Translations under genes and position numbers: made by a program | Notes under the pieces: generated by a model | Databases searched by the model: none | What the model saw: only the letters and a program-made list of their open reading frames with translations | What the model was told of the DNA's origin: nothing | From: Proluteimonas luteida | GTDB taxonomy: Bacteria > Pseudomonadota > Gammaproteobacteria > Xanthomonadales > Xanthomonadaceae | Assembly: GCF_021191695.1 (NCBI RefSeq) | Contig: NZ_JAIWPT010000003.1 | Span: 1 to 64,000 of the forward strand | Direction: 5' to 3' | DNA: 64,000 bases | Part shown: positions 27,871 to 37,427 of the stretch, in pieces | How positions within the stretch are numbered: position 1 is the stretch's first letter | How the letters are laid out: every line of letters starts with the position of its first letter

Positions 27871-29013
27871 TTAGTTTTTTATTGTATCAGCCCAGCCGGA
27901 GGAGTGAATCGCATCGGCGATGCGCTCCGCCGCCTTGCCGTCCCCATAGGGGTTGTGTGCGCGGGCCATGGCGGCATAAGCGTCGGGATCGTCGAGCAGT
28001 TGCAGCGTTTCTGCAACGATCTTTTCCCGGCTCGTCCCCACCAGCCGTACGGTGCCGGCTTCGACGGCTTCGGGCCGTTCCGTGGTGTCCCGCATCACCA
28101 GTACCGGCTTGCCCAGCGCGGGTGCTTCCTCTTGAATGCCGCCCGAATCAGTGAGGATCAGGTAGGCGCGGGACATCAGTCGCACGAAGGGCAAGTAGTC
28201 CATCGGTTCCAGCAGATGGACGCCGGCGTGGCCGCCAAGCAGGCGCTGCGCCGGCTCGCGCACGCTGGGATTCAGATGCACGGGATAGACTACCTGCACG
28301 TCACGTGCGCTGGCGATGTCGGCTAGGGCGCGGCAGATGTTGTCCATGCCGGCGCCGAAGTTCTCGCGGCGATGGCCGGTGACCAGCACCAGGCGCTTGC
28401 CGGGTTCGAGGAACGTGAATCGACCGTTCAGCCGGACCTGAAGGGTGGGGTCGGTTTCAATCCGTGCGGTGATTTCCAGCAGCGCATCAATCACGGTGTT
28501 GCCAGTGACGTGGATGCGCTTGGCGTCGATGCCTTCGGCCAGCAGATTGTCGCGCGCGCGCGCGGTCGGCGCGAAGTGCAGCGAAGCGAGCGGCGCGGTC
28601 AGGCGGCGGTTCATTTCTTCGGGCCACGGCGCGTCCATGTTGCCGGTGCGCAGCCCGGCCTCGACGTGGCCGACCGGTATCTTGGCGTAGAACGCCGCCA
28701 GCGACACCGCAAGTGTGGTGCTGGTGTCGCCGTGGACGAGCACGAGATCCGGCTTGCGCCGGATCAGGATGTCGGTCATGCCGGTAAGGATGCGCGCGAA
28801 CAGGTCGGGCAGGCGCTGGTCGGCCTGCATTAGGTCCAGGTCGTCGTCGGGCATGATGCCGAACAGGTCCAGGACTTGGTCAAGCATCTGCCTATGCTGG
28901 GCGGTGACGGCCACCATTGCTTCGATGCCAGGCATGCCGCGCAGCGCCTCCACCACCGGGGCCATCTTGATGGCTTCGGGTCGGGTGCCGAACACGAGCA
29001 GTACGCGTTTCAT
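27871..29013 (-). CDS. wecB: UDP-N-acetylglucosamine 2-epimerase
   Basis: A 380-aa non-hydrolysing epimerase converting UDP-GlcNAc to UDP-ManNAc. Signature segments are [58 protein letters not shown] and [12 protein letters not shown]. The length is standard. It is inverted relative to the glycosyltransferases and reads in the same direction as etfA. UDP-ManNAc is a likely precursor for the surface polysaccharide. Confidence 0.95.
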   Translation of the reverse strand: MKRVLLVFGTRPEAIKMAPVVEALRGMPGIEAMVAVTAQHRQMLDQVLDLFGIMPDDDLDLMQADQRLPDLFARILTGMTDILIRRKPDLVLVHGDTSTTLAVSLAAFYAKIPVGHVEAGLRTGNMDAPWPEEMNRRLTAPLASLHFAPTARARDNLLAEGIDAKRIHVTGNTVIDALLEITARIETDPTLQVRLNGRFTFLEPGKRLVLVTGHRRENFGAGMDNICRALADIASARDVQVVYPVHLNPSVREPAQRLLGGHAGVHLLEPMDYLPFVRLMSRAYLILTDSGGIQEEAPALGKPVLVMRDTTERPEAVEAGTVRLVGTSREKIVAETLQLLDDPDAYAAMARAHNPYGDGKAAERIADAIHSSGWADTIKN

Positions 29014-29047
29014 GTGGCCGGCTTTCGACGCCGGAGCGACGCTCGAC

Positions 29048-29989
29048 TCAAAGCGCCGCTTCCAGCTCCGGCAACACCTTGAACAGATCCCCCACCAGCC
29101 CGATGTCGGCGATCTCGAAGATCGGTGCCTCGGCGTCCTTGTTGATCGCGACGATCGTGCCGGCGTCCTTGATGCCGGTCAGGTGCTGGATCGCGCCGGA
29201 GATGCCGATCGCGACGTACAGCTCGGGCGCGATGATCTTGCCGGTCTGGCCGACCTGCATCTCGTTGGGGACGTAGCCGGCGTCGACCGCGGCGCGCGAG
29301 GCGCCGACGGCGGCGCCGAGCTTGTCGGCGAAGTCGTAGACGATCTTGAAGTTCTCCTCCGAACCGACGCCGCGGCCGCCCGAGACCACGCGCTTGGCGC
29401 TCTGCAGGTCGGGACGGTCGCTGCTGCCGGCGGCGAGGCCGACGAAACGGGTATGCGACGGCAGCGTGGCGTCGACGCTGGTCGATTCGACGGTCGCATT
29501 GCCGCCGCGCGCGGCTTCCTGCCAGGACGCGGTGCGCACGGTGGCGACCACCGTCCGGTCGGCCGGAACTTCGACGGTGATGATGGCGTTGCCGGCGTAG
29601 ATCGGGCGCTTGAACGCGTGGCTGCCCTCGACGGTCATCAGGTCGGAGACCTGGTTGACGCCGAGCAGCGCGGCGACGACCGGCAGCAGGTCCTTGCCGA
29701 AGGTCGTGGACGGGGCGAAGACGTGGGTGTAGCCGTCGGCCAGCTGGGCGATCTGCGGGCCGAGCACCTGCGCCAGCGCATGGGCGTTGGCGGGATTGGC
29801 GACCGCCAGGACGCGGGAAACGCCGGCAATGGTGGCGGCTTCGGCCGCCGGGCCCGCCGGGTCGGCGGCGAACACGGCGATGTCGATCGACTCGGGCGAC
29901 AGCGCCCGGGCGGCGGCGACGGTCTTGGCGGTGGCGCTGGCATTCAGCGTGCCGTCGAGGTGTTCGGCGATGACGAGGACTTTGGACAT
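29048..29989 (-). CDS. etfA: Electron transfer flavoprotein alpha subunit
   Basis: A 313-aa EtfA. The C-terminal FAD-binding domain shows [53 protein letters not shown] and [18 protein letters not shown]. With EtfB it carries electrons from acyl-CoA and related dehydrogenases to ETF-quinone oxidoreductase. In Xanthomonas it marks the right border of the LPS locus. ATG 29989; it lies 104 bp downstream of etfB. Confidence 0.97.
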   Translation of the reverse strand: MSKVLVIAEHLDGTLNASATAKTVAAARALSPESIDIAVFAADPAGPAAEAATIAGVSRVLAVANPANAHALAQVLGPQIAQLADGYTHVFAPSTTFGKDLLPVVAALLGVNQVSDLMTVEGSHAFKRPIYAGNAIITVEVPADRTVVATVRTASWQEAARGGNATVESTSVDATLPSHTRFVGLAAGSSDRPDLQSAKRVVSGGRGVGSEENFKIVYDFADKLGAAVGASRAAVDAGYVPNEMQVGQTGKIIAPELYVAIGISGAIQHLTGIKDAGTIVAINKDAEAPIFEIADIGLVGDLFKVLPELEAAL

Positions 29990-30066
29990 GGAGTTCTCCT
30001 TGGAATCGTCGCGTCCGTGGCGGTATCGCGTCGATTGCACTCCGGCTTCGGGCCGGAAGTCACTGG

Positions 30067-30086
30067 GCTCCCGCCTGCGCGGGAGC
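30067..30086. repeat. Hairpin between etfB and etfA
   Basis: GCTCCCGC/GCGGGAGC, 8-bp stem with CTGC loop. It is a diverged member of the palindrome family at 9794-9821. Being inside the etfBA transcription unit, it may set relative expression or mRNA stability rather than terminate. Confidence 0.45.
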
Positions 30087-30093
30087 GACGGAT

Positions 30094-30840
30094 TCAGAGC
30101 AGGCCCTTGGCCTTGAGCGCGGCGACCAGTTCGGCCGCGTCCTTGACCATCACGCCCTTGCTGCGCCTGGTCGGCGCCTCGTAATGCGTGGTCCTGAGCG
30201 TGTCCGCGGCGTCGACACCGAGATCGGCGAAGGGGATCGTTTCCAGCGGCTTGCTCTTGGCCTTCATGATGTCGGGCAGCTTGATGAAGCGCGGTTCGTT
30301 GAGGCGCAGGTCGGTGGTGACCACGGCTGGCAGGTCGACTTCCAGCGTCTCCAGGCCGGCATCGACCTCGCGGGTCACCGTGGCCTTGCCGTCTTCGATC
30401 TCGACCTTGCTGGCGAAGGTGGCCTGCGGGCGGCCCCACAGCGTGGCCAGCATCTGCCCGGTCTGGTTGGCGTCGTCGTCGATCGCCTGCTTGCCGAGGA
30501 TGACCAGGTCCGGGGCTTCCTTCTCGACCAGCTTCAGCAGCGTGCGCGCGGCGGTCAGCGGCTGGACCGGCTGGTCGGAGACGACGTGGATGGCGCGGTT
30601 GGCGCCCATCGCCAGGCCGTTGCGCAGGTGGGCCTGGGCATCGGCGGGGGCGATCGTCGCGACCACGACCTCGGTCGCCACGCCCTTGTCGCGCAGCCGC
30701 AGCGCTTCCTCGAGCGCGATTTCGTCGAACGGATTGGCCGACAGCTTGACGCCGTCGGTGACGACGCCGGAGCCGTCCGGCTTGACCTGGATGCGGACGT
30801 TGTAGTCCACCACGCGCTTGTAGGCGACGAGGATCTTCAT
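30094..30840 (-). CDS. etfB: Electron transfer flavoprotein beta subunit
   Basis: A 248-aa EtfB with the standard start MKILVAYKRVVDYNVRIQVK, the AMP-binding-region block LVILGKQAIDDDANQTGQMLA and the recognition-loop-type segment DLRLNEPRFIKLPDIMKAK. It pairs with EtfA. It is divergent from rmlB with about 224 bp between the starts; I see no consensus -35/-10 pair there, only TATCCT at 31005-31010 on the rml side. Confidence 0.97.
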   Translation of the reverse strand: MKILVAYKRVVDYNVRIQVKPDGSGVVTDGVKLSANPFDEIALEEALRLRDKGVATEVVVATIAPADAQAHLRNGLAMGANRAIHVVSDQPVQPLTAARTLLKLVEKEAPDLVILGKQAIDDDANQTGQMLATLWGRPQATFASKVEIEDGKATVTREVDAGLETLEVDLPAVVTTDLRLNEPRFIKLPDIMKAKSKPLETIPFADLGVDAADTLRTTHYEAPTRRSKGVMVKDAAELVAALKAKGLL

Positions 30841-31064
30841 CGAGCGGGCATTCCTCTGGTATCTGAAGTGTCTGGCGGGGGTTCCCGGCCGCGGCGGCCG
30901 GCACGGGGCGAACCGGCCAATTCTAGCCGGGGACATGGGTTGCCGCGACCGGAGCGGTCAGAGGGGGTGTTCAGTTTCCCCCGAGTCCCGCACTTTGGAC
31001 CCGCTATCCTGTTGCATCCGCCCCAAGACGGCGGCGTCGACGTGTTCCTCAGGAGAGTGTGCCC

Positions 31065-32120
31065 GTGCCAACCTGGCTCGTGACCGGCGGCGCCGGTTTC
31101 ATCGGCGGCAATTTCGTGCTCGAGGCGGTGCGCCTGGGCGTGCGCGTGGTCAACCTGGACGCCCTGACCTATGCGGGCAACCTGCAGACGCTGGCCTCGT
31201 TGGACGGCAATCCCGACCACGTGTTCGTGCACGGCGACATCGGCGACCGCGCCCTGGTGACGCGCCTGCTGGCCGAGCACCGGCCCGATGCGGTGCTCAA
31301 CTTCGCCGCCGAGAGCCATGTCGATCGCTCCATCGACGGACCGGCCGCGTTCATCCAGACCAATGTCGTCGGCACGCTGGGATTGCTGGAGTCGGTGCGC
31401 GACTACTGGAAGGGCCTCGCGGGCGCGGCGAAGGACGGGTTCCGCTTCCTGCACGTCTCCACCGACGAGGTCTACGGCACGCTCGGCGAGACCGGCAGGT
31501 TCTCCGAGACCACGCCGTACGCGCCGAACTCGCCGTATTCGGCGTCCAAGGCCGCGTCCGACCACCTGGTCCGTGCGTTCCACCACACCTACGGGCTGCC
31601 GGTGCTGACGACCAACTGTTCCAACAACTACGGCCCCTACCACTTCCCCGAGAAGCTCATCCCGCTGGTGATCGCCAAGGCGCTGGCCGGCGAGCCGCTG
31701 CCGGTCTATGGCGACGGGCGGCAGGTGCGCGACTGGCTGTTCGTCAGCGACCACTGCGCCGCGATCCGCACCGTACTGGAGAAGGGCCGTGTCGGTGAGA
31801 CCTACAACGTCGGCGGCGATTCGGAGCGTCAGAACATCGAGGTCGTCGAGACCATTTGCCGCCTGCTCGACGAGCGCCGGCCGCGCGAGGACGGCCGGCC
31901 GCGCAGCTCCCAGATCACCTTCGTCGCCGACCGGCCCGGCCACGACCGCCGCTACGCGATCGATGCCTCGAAACTGCAGGGCGAACTCGGCTGGACGCCT
32001 GCGCACACGTTCGAGAGCGGCATCGCCGAGACCGTGGACTGGTACCTGGCCAACCAGGACTGGGTGCGGCACATCCTCGATGGCAGCTACCGGCTGGAAA
32101 GAATCGGCACCGCGGCCTGA
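31065..32120 (+). CDS. rmlB: dTDP-glucose 4,6-dehydratase
   Basis: A 351-aa extended SDR, second step of dTDP-L-rhamnose synthesis. NAD-binding GGAGFIGG lies at residues 8-15. The active-site segment is STDEVYG (Thr-Asp-Glu) and [12 protein letters not shown] gives the catalytic Tyr-x3-Lys. GTG 31065 was chosen because AGGAGA at 31051-31056 is then properly spaced and the start [12 protein letters not shown] matches the family. GTG 31059 is too close to that site. Confidence 0.96.
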   Translation: MPTWLVTGGAGFIGGNFVLEAVRLGVRVVNLDALTYAGNLQTLASLDGNPDHVFVHGDIGDRALVTRLLAEHRPDAVLNFAAESHVDRSIDGPAAFIQTNVVGTLGLLESVRDYWKGLAGAAKDGFRFLHVSTDEVYGTLGETGRFSETTPYAPNSPYSASKAASDHLVRAFHHTYGLPVLTTNCSNNYGPYHFPEKLIPLVIAKALAGEPLPVYGDGRQVRDWLFVSDHCAAIRTVLEKGRVGETYNVGGDSERQNIEVVETICRLLDERRPREDGRPRSSQITFVADRPGHDRRYAIDASKLQGELGWTPAHTFESGIAETVDWYLANQDWVRHILDGSYRLERIGTAA

Positions 32121-32137
32121 TCGCGACGATGCGTCTC

Positions 32138-32207
32138 CCCTCATCCGCCCTTCGGGCACCTTCTACCCCTGCGGGCACGTCGTCCCGCACGCGGGAGAAG
32201 GGATACG
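32138..32207. repeat. Intergenic inverted repeat between rmlB and rmlA
   Basis: The rmlB-rmlA gap of 101 bp contains CTTCTACCCCTGCGGG (from 32160) opposed by CCCGCACGCGGGAGAAG (to 32200), preceded by TCATCCGCCCTTCGGG. This is a typical Xanthomonadaceae intergenic repeat arrangement. It forms an imperfect hairpin of about 17 bp inside the operon. Confidence 0.6.
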
Positions 32208-32221
32208 CAAGGATCCACCTG

Positions 32222-33109
32222 ATGACACAACGCAAGGGCATCATCCTCGCCGGCGGCTCCGGCACCCGGCTGTATCCGATCACCAAGGGCGTCAGCAAGC
32301 AGCTGCTGCCGGTCTACGACAAGCCGATGATCTACTACCCGCTCAGTGTGCTGATGCTGGCGGGGATCCGCGAGGCGCTGATCATCAACACCCCGCACGA
32401 GCAGGCGCTGTTCCAGGCGCTGCTCGGCGACGGCTCGCAGTGGGGCATGGACATCCGCTATGCCGTGCAGCCGAGCCCGGACGGCCTCGCCCAGGCCTAC
32501 CTGATCGGTCGCGATTTCGTCGCCGGCCAACCGAGCTGCCTGGTGCTGGGCGACAACATCTTCCACGGCCATGGACTGACCGACACGCTCCGGCGCGCCG
32601 ATGCGCGCCGCGAGGGCGCGACGGTGTTCGGCTACTGGGTCAACGACCCCGAGCGCTACGGCGTGGCCGAGTTCGACGGCGCAGGCCGGGTCATCGACAT
32701 CGCCGAGAAGCCCGCGGCGCCGCGCTCGAACTACGCGGTCACCGGCCTGTACTTCTACGACGGCCGCGCCAGCGACTATGCCGCCGCGCTGAAACCCTCG
32801 CCGCGTGGCGAGCTGGAGATTACCGATCTCAACAAGTGCTATCTCGACGACGGCGCGCTGTACCTGGAGCGGCTGGGCCGCGGCTACGCCTGGCTCGACA
32901 CCGGCACCCACCAGTCGCTGCACGAGGCGTCGAACTTCATCGAGACTATCCAGGCGCGGCAGGGGCTGCAGGTCAGCTGTCCCGAGGAGATCGCCTACGG
33001 CAACGGCTGGATCGACGCCGCGCAACTGGAAGCGCTGGCCGCGCCGCTGTCGAAGAACGGCTACGGCCAGTACCTGCTGTCCCTGCTCAAGCGTGGAGTC
33101 GTGCGTTGA
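32222..33109 (+). CDS. rmlA: Glucose-1-phosphate thymidylyltransferase
   Basis: A 295-aa nucleotidyltransferase making dTDP-glucose, the first step of the rhamnose pathway. The nucleotide loop [11 protein letters not shown] begins at residue 11. [32 protein letters not shown] and [11 protein letters not shown] are all RmlA features. It overlaps rmlC by 4 bp. Confidence 0.97.
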   Translation: MTQRKGIILAGGSGTRLYPITKGVSKQLLPVYDKPMIYYPLSVLMLAGIREALIINTPHEQALFQALLGDGSQWGMDIRYAVQPSPDGLAQAYLIGRDFVAGQPSCLVLGDNIFHGHGLTDTLRRADARREGATVFGYWVNDPERYGVAEFDGAGRVIDIAEKPAAPRSNYAVTGLYFYDGRASDYAAALKPSPRGELEITDLNKCYLDDGALYLERLGRGYAWLDTGTHQSLHEASNFIETIQARQGLQVSCPEEIAYGNGWIDAAQLEALAAPLSKNGYGQYLLSLLKRGVVR

Positions 33110-33663
33110 AGACCATCGAAACGAAGTTGCCCGGGGCCGTGGTCATCGAGCCGGCCGTGTTCGGCGACGAACGCGGCGTGTTCTTCGAGACCTGGAATGC
33201 CGAGCGCTTCGGCCGGCACGGCCTGCCGACGAAATTCGTGCAGAGCAACGTGTCGACGTCGGTCCAGGGTGTGCTGCGCGGGCTGCACTACCAGTGGCCG
33301 CGGCCGCAGGGCAAGCTGGTCAGCGTGCTCGAGGGCGAAGTCTATGACGTGGCCGTCGACATCCGCCGCGGCTCGCCGACGTTCGGGCGCTGGGAGGCGG
33401 TGATCCTCAGCGCGGAGAACCGGCGCCAGTTCTGGATCCCGGAAGGCTTCGCACACGGCTTCGCGGTGCTGTCGGCGCGCGCGGTGTTCAGCTACCTGTG
33501 CACCGATGTCTACGTGAAGGAAGCGGATGCGGGCGTGCGCTGGAACGATGCGGCGATCGGCATCGACTGGCCGATCCGCGACCCCCTGCTGTCGGACAAG
33601 GACGCGAAGGCGCCGATCCTCGCCGACGTGCCGGAAGACCGCCTGCCGGTGTTCGTGCCGTGA
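33106..33663 (+). CDS. rmlC: dTDP-4-dehydrorhamnose 3,5-epimerase
   Basis: A 185-aa cupin epimerase, third step of dTDP-rhamnose synthesis. Motifs are [29 protein letters not shown] (catalytic His in GLHYQ), [18 protein letters not shown] and [11 protein letters not shown]. The start is a TTG at 33106 overlapping the rmlA stop; no ATG or GTG near there preserves the conserved N-terminus. Confidence 0.95.
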   Translation: MKTIETKLPGAVVIEPAVFGDERGVFFETWNAERFGRHGLPTKFVQSNVSTSVQGVLRGLHYQWPRPQGKLVSVLEGEVYDVAVDIRRGSPTFGRWEAVILSAENRRQFWIPEGFAHGFAVLSARAVFSYLCTDVYVKEADAGVRWNDAAIGIDWPIRDPLLSDKDAKAPILADVPEDRLPVFVP

Positions 33664-34565
33664 GCGTCCTGGTGCTCGGCGCGAACGGGCAGGTCGGGCA
33701 GGAACTGCTGCGCGCCGCGGCCGTGCTGGGCCCGGTCGTCGCCACGACCCGCAGCGGGATGTTGCCCGACGGCAGCGCCTGCGAACAGGCCGACTTCGCT
33801 GCGCCCGACGCACTGCCCGCACTGCTCGACCGTATCCAGCCCGGTGTCGTGCTCAATGCCGCGGCCTACACCGCGGTCGACCGCGCCGAGACCGATGCCG
33901 AGGCGGCGCGGCTGGCGAATGCCGTCGCCCCCGGTGTCATCGCCGCCTGGTGCGCCGCACACGGCGTGCCGCTGGTGCATTACTCGACCGACTACGTGTT
34001 CGACGGCACCGGGACGCGCCCTTACCGGGAGGACGACCCGACCGCGCCGCTCGGCGTCTATGGGGCGACCAAGCTGGCAGGGGAGGCGGCGATCCGCGCC
34101 GCCGGCGGCCGCCACCTGATCTTCCGCACCGCCTGGGTCTACGCCGCGCACGGCCGGAACTTCCTGCACACGATGCTGTGTCTCGCGGCCGAGCGCGACG
34201 AACTGCGCGTGGTCGCCGACCAGGTCGGCACGCCGACCCCCGCGGCGCTTATCGCCGACGCCACGGTGCAGGCGCTGCGCGCGGGCGATGGCCTGTCGGG
34301 CACCTGGCACCTGACCGCCGAGGGCGAAACCTCGTGGCATGGCTTCGCCGAGGCGATCTTCGCGCGTGCCGTCGATGCGCGGCTGCTCGCGCAGGCGCCG
34401 GTGGTCGTGCCGATCGCTACCGCGGACTATCCGACGCCGGCCAGGCGCCCCGCGTACTCGTGCCTGGACACGGCGCGCCTGCGCGGGGACTTCGGCATCG
34501 TGCTGCCGACCTGGCAGGCGGGGCTGGACGGGGTGATCGCGGCCCTCGCCGCGCAGCGCCACTGA
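33660..34565 (+). CDS. rmlD: dTDP-4-dehydrorhamnose reductase
   Basis: A 301-aa SDR reducing the 4-keto sugar to dTDP-L-rhamnose. LVLGANGQVGQEL is the NAD(P) loop, STDYVFDG and YGATKLAGE carry the Ser/Thr-Tyr-Lys triad, and FRTAWVYAAHGRNF is diagnostic for RmlD. It starts with GTG 33660, overlapping the rmlC stop, and completes the rmlBACD operon. Confidence 0.96.
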   Translation: MSVLVLGANGQVGQELLRAAAVLGPVVATTRSGMLPDGSACEQADFAAPDALPALLDRIQPGVVLNAAAYTAVDRAETDAEAARLANAVAPGVIAAWCAAHGVPLVHYSTDYVFDGTGTRPYREDDPTAPLGVYGATKLAGEAAIRAAGGRHLIFRTAWVYAAHGRNFLHTMLCLAAERDELRVVADQVGTPTPAALIADATVQALRAGDGLSGTWHLTAEGETSWHGFAEAIFARAVDARLLAQAPVVVPIATADYPTPARRPAYSCLDTARLRGDFGIVLPTWQAGLDGVIAALAAQRH

Positions 34566-34636
34566 ACCAAGGTCCAAGGCGGCGAGCGCCGGTCGCGCGC
34601 TAGAATGCCCGGCCCCACCAGTGGAAGCCCCGACCG

Positions 34637-35287
34637 ATGCCCGATCCGTCTTCCTCAGCAGACACCGGCCGCAAAGGCAAGGTATTCGCTGACGCCGCCA
34701 CCGCGCTGGCCGATATCGTCGCCGACGGCCAGACCCTCGCCGTCGGCGGTTTCGGCCTGTGCGGCATCCCCGAAGCCCTGATCGCCGCGCTGCGCGATTC
34801 CGGCGTCACCGGCCTGACCGCGATCTCCTTCGAACGCCAGTACCTGGGCGGCGAGCTCGAGCTCGAGTTCAACCCGCAGGGCACGCTGGCCGAACGCCTG
34901 CGCGCCGGTGGCGCGGGCATCCCGGCGTTCTTCACCGCGACCGGCTTCGGGACGATCGTTGCCGAGGGCAAGGAGACGCGCGAGTTCGACGGCAAGCACT
35001 ACGTGCTGGAGACCGCGCTGACCGCCGACATCGCGCTGGTCAAGGCCTGGAAGGCCGACAAGGCCGGCAACCTGGTGTTCCGCAAGACCGCGCGCAACTT
35101 CAATCCCGCCTGCGCGATGGCCGGCAAGATCTGCGTCGCGGAGGTGGAGGAACTGGTCGAGATCGGCGACATCGATCCGGACCAGGTGCATCTGCCGGGC
35201 ATCTACGTCGACCGCATCGTCGTCAACGCGGCGCCCGAGAAACGCATCGAACAGCGCACCGTGCGCAAGACGACGGGAGAACACTGA
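34637..35287 (+). CDS. scoA: 3-oxoacid CoA-transferase subunit A with an internal deletion
   Basis: A 216-aa alpha subunit of a succinyl-CoA:3-ketoacid CoA-transferase (called LpsI/LpsJ-type in Xanthomonas LPS loci). [14 protein letters not shown] is CoA-transferase signature 1, and [20 protein letters not shown] and [15 protein letters not shown] are intact. Between TGLTAIS and FERQYL the segment that in other members reads like 'NNAG.D..GLG.LL......M.SSYVGEN.E', about 32 residues, is missing, although the frame is kept. It overlaps scoB (TGATG). TAGAAT at 34601-34606 is a probable -10. Confidence 0.88.
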   Translation: MPDPSSSADTGRKGKVFADAATALADIVADGQTLAVGGFGLCGIPEALIAALRDSGVTGLTAISFERQYLGGELELEFNPQGTLAERLRAGGAGIPAFFTATGFGTIVAEGKETREFDGKHYVLETALTADIALVKAWKADKAGNLVFRKTARNFNPACAMAGKICVAEVEELVEIGDIDPDQVHLPGIYVDRIVVNAAPEKRIEQRTVRKTTGEH

Positions 35288-35922
35288 TGGCCTGGACCCG
35301 CGACGAGATGGCGCAGCGCGCCGCCCGCGAACTGAGCGACGGCGCCTACGTGAACCTCGGCATCGGCCTGCCGACCCTGGTCGCCAACCATATTCCCGAC
35401 GGCGTCGACGTCTGGCTGCAGTCGGAGAACGGCCTGCTCGGTATCGGCCCGTTCCCGACCGAGGACGAGGTCGATCCCGACCTGATCAACGCCGGCAAGC
35501 AGACCGTGACCGCGCGCCCCGGCGCCAGCTACTTCGGCAGCCACGAATCGTTCGCGATGATCCGCGGCGGCCACATCGACCTGGCGATCCTCGGTGCGAT
35601 GCAGGTCACCGACAAGGGCGACCTGGCGAACTGGATGGTGCCCGGCAAGATGGTCAAGGGCATGGGCGGCGCGATGGACCTGGTCGCCGGCGTCAAGCGC
35701 GTGGTCGTGCTGATGGAGCATCTGGCGAAGGACGAGAGCCACAAGATCCTGGCCGAATGCACGTTGCCGCTGACCGGCGTCGGCGTGGTCGACCGCGTCA
35801 TCACCGACCTGGCGGTGTTCGACGTGACCTCCGACGGACTGGTGCTGGTGGAGATCGCCGAGGGCGTGAGCATCGAGGACCTGAAGGCGAAGACGGGCGT
35901 CCCGTTCGCGATCGCCAACTGA
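35287..35922 (+). CDS. scoB: 3-oxoacid CoA-transferase subunit B
   Basis: A 211-aa beta subunit. E47 in [11 protein letters not shown] is the catalytic glutamate that forms the CoA thioester. [29 protein letters not shown] and [19 protein letters not shown] are family blocks. The length is normal, in contrast with scoA. It would form the alpha2beta2 enzyme that activates acetoacetate, which the FAH reaction produces. Confidence 0.95.
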   Translation: MAWTRDEMAQRAARELSDGAYVNLGIGLPTLVANHIPDGVDVWLQSENGLLGIGPFPTEDEVDPDLINAGKQTVTARPGASYFGSHESFAMIRGGHIDLAILGAMQVTDKGDLANWMVPGKMVKGMGGAMDLVAGVKRVVVLMEHLAKDESHKILAECTLPLTGVGVVDRVITDLAVFDVTSDGLVLVEIAEGVSIEDLKAKTGVPFAIAN

Positions 35923-36127
35923 GCGGCGGGCCCGTGGTCGTCCCCCTCGGGAGCGGGCACGGAATCCTGTCGTTGAAGATCCGTGCCGACCGGGTCGCGG
36001 CACGATCGCGGAGTTTCCCGTGGTGGATCCGCCACGGGGGCGATCTGTCTTTTGCCGGACAGCGAAACTGTCGCCCGCCTACCGGGCGCTGCAGCCACGC
36101 GAACCGGAAATGCACGGGCGTCGCGCG

Positions 36128-36721
36128 ATGGACAAGACGTTCGAGTCGTTGACGCTGCCCGGTGCGTCGCTGGCGTGGTGTCCGGGCTGGCTGGACCCGG
36201 ATGCGAGCCGGGCGCTGTTCGTGGCGCTGATGGCGCAGGTGCCGTGGCAGCAGCACCACGTCCGCCTGTTCGGCAGGTGCGTCGCCGCGCCGCGCCTGAG
36301 CTGCTGGATCGGCGATCCGGACGCCTCGTATGCCTATTCGGGCACGCGCTTCGCGCCGCATCCCTGGCCGGATGCGCTGCGGGCGGTCCGCGATGCGGTC
36401 GGCGAGGCTGCCGGGGTTCGCTTCAACAGCGTGCTGGCGAATCTCTACCGCGACGGGCGCGACGGCATGGGCTGGCACAGCGACGACGAGCGCGAGCTGG
36501 GGCCCGGGCCGGTGATCGCGTCACTGAGCCTCGGCGCGACGCGGCGCTTCTCGTTCAAGCACCGGACCCGGCCCGGCGTCGGCCTGACGCTGCCGCTGCC
36601 CGCCGGCAGCCTGCTGCTGATGCGCGGCGCGACCCAGCAGCACTATCGGCATGCGCTGCCGAAGACGGCGCGGCCGGTCGGTCCGCGCATCAATCTGACG
36701 TTCCGCCGGATCCTGGGCTGA
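36128..36721 (+). CDS. AlkB-like alpha-ketoglutarate dioxygenase (DNA/RNA alkylation repair type)
   Basis: A 197-aa protein of the ALKBH2/short bacterial AlkB class. Iron ligands are H117 and D119 (GWHSDDE) and H175 (HYRHALP). R187-I-N-L-T-F-R193 is the 2-oxoglutarate-binding RxNxTxR motif, and NLYRDGRDGMGWHSDDE is the family consensus. It probably demethylates alkylated bases. ATG 36128 is preferred; ATG 36110 is in frame. It converges with the MCE operon. Confidence 0.88.
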   Translation: MDKTFESLTLPGASLAWCPGWLDPDASRALFVALMAQVPWQQHHVRLFGRCVAAPRLSCWIGDPDASYAYSGTRFAPHPWPDALRAVRDAVGEAAGVRFNSVLANLYRDGRDGMGWHSDDERELGPGPVIASLSLGATRRFSFKHRTRPGVGLTLPLPAGSLLLMRGATQQHYRHALPKTARPVGPRINLTFRRILG

Positions 36722-36731
36722 TCGCGAAGCG

Positions 36732-37427
36732 TCAGCGGGCGCGCGCGTCCGGATGCGTCGTGGCCTCGTGCGCGTTGCCGGTGGTCAGCGTCCAGCCAAC
36801 GACCTGCCCGCTGATCGTGCCCAGTGCGGCGTCGAAGGCGTCGACGACCTGTGCGACGTCGGTGCCGCTGGCCGGCTCGGCGACGAGGAACGTGCGCGCG
36901 CCGGCGACGGTCTGGTCGATGTTGTGGATCAGCTTGATGTTGGCTTCGATGAGCGCGGTCGGCAGCAGGTTGCCGTTGTAGTCGGCCTCGAACCGGCGCA
37001 GGTCGATGACCAGCTTGTAGTCGGCGGTGATGCCGGCGCCCTGGCGGGCGACGGCAGCGATCCTGTCCGAATCCTCGAACATGCGCAGCACGCTGTCGTG
37101 CAGCATGTCGGTCGGGGTCTTGGCCCAGGTGGCGCCGCGGTAGACCTGCAGCTCGCCCGGCGTCGGCCGTACCGCGATGCGGAAGCTGTCGGTCATGCGC
37201 GCCGCGGTCGGCGGGCTCAGGGTCAGCTGCCAGTCGGCGCGCGGCCAGGCCGGGTCGGGCGCGGGGCGCGGATCGGGGGCATAGATCGTCGAACGCTCGC
37301 GGTCGCCGCCGCCCCCGCCCAGCAGCGATGCGCAGCCGGCCAGGGCGAGGACGAGCGCGAGCGCGGCGATGCGCGCGACGGACCGCAGCGGAGCCGCAGC
37401 GGGCTGCGATGGATGCGAGGTCATCAT
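36732..37427 (-). CDS. ABC-type transport auxiliary lipoprotein (PqiC/DUF330-like)
   Basis: A 231-aa lipoprotein (hydrophobic IAALALVLALAGC, lipobox LAGC, then a glycine-rich linker). The mature domain (RMTDSFRIAVRPTPGELQVYRG, ADYKLVIDLRRFEAD) fits the auxiliary lipoprotein family that partners MCE proteins, in outer-membrane phospholipid traffic. ATG 37427 overlaps the end of the mlaD-like gene, the last place in the four-gene operon. Confidence 0.82.
   Translation of the reverse strand: MMTSHPSQPAAAPLRSVARIAALALVLALAGCASLLGGGGGDRERSTIYAPDPRPAPDPAWPRADWQLTLSPPTAARMTDSFRIAVRPTPGELQVYRGATWAKTPTDMLHDSVLRMFEDSDRIAAVARQGAGITADYKLVIDLRRFEADYNGNLLPTALIEANIKLIHNIDQTVAGARTFLVAEPASGTDVAQVVDAFDAALGTISGQVVGWTLTTGNAHEATTHPDARAR

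Noticed and set aside
30961..31064. A classical promoter pair before rmlB
   Set aside because: TATCCT (31005-31010) is plausible as a -10, but no -35 lies 15-19 bp upstream.
36020..36127. Longer AlkB-like protein starting upstream of 36128
   Set aside because: The added residues are not family-like and the ATG at 36128 begins the conserved part; only ATG 36110 remains as a mild alternative.
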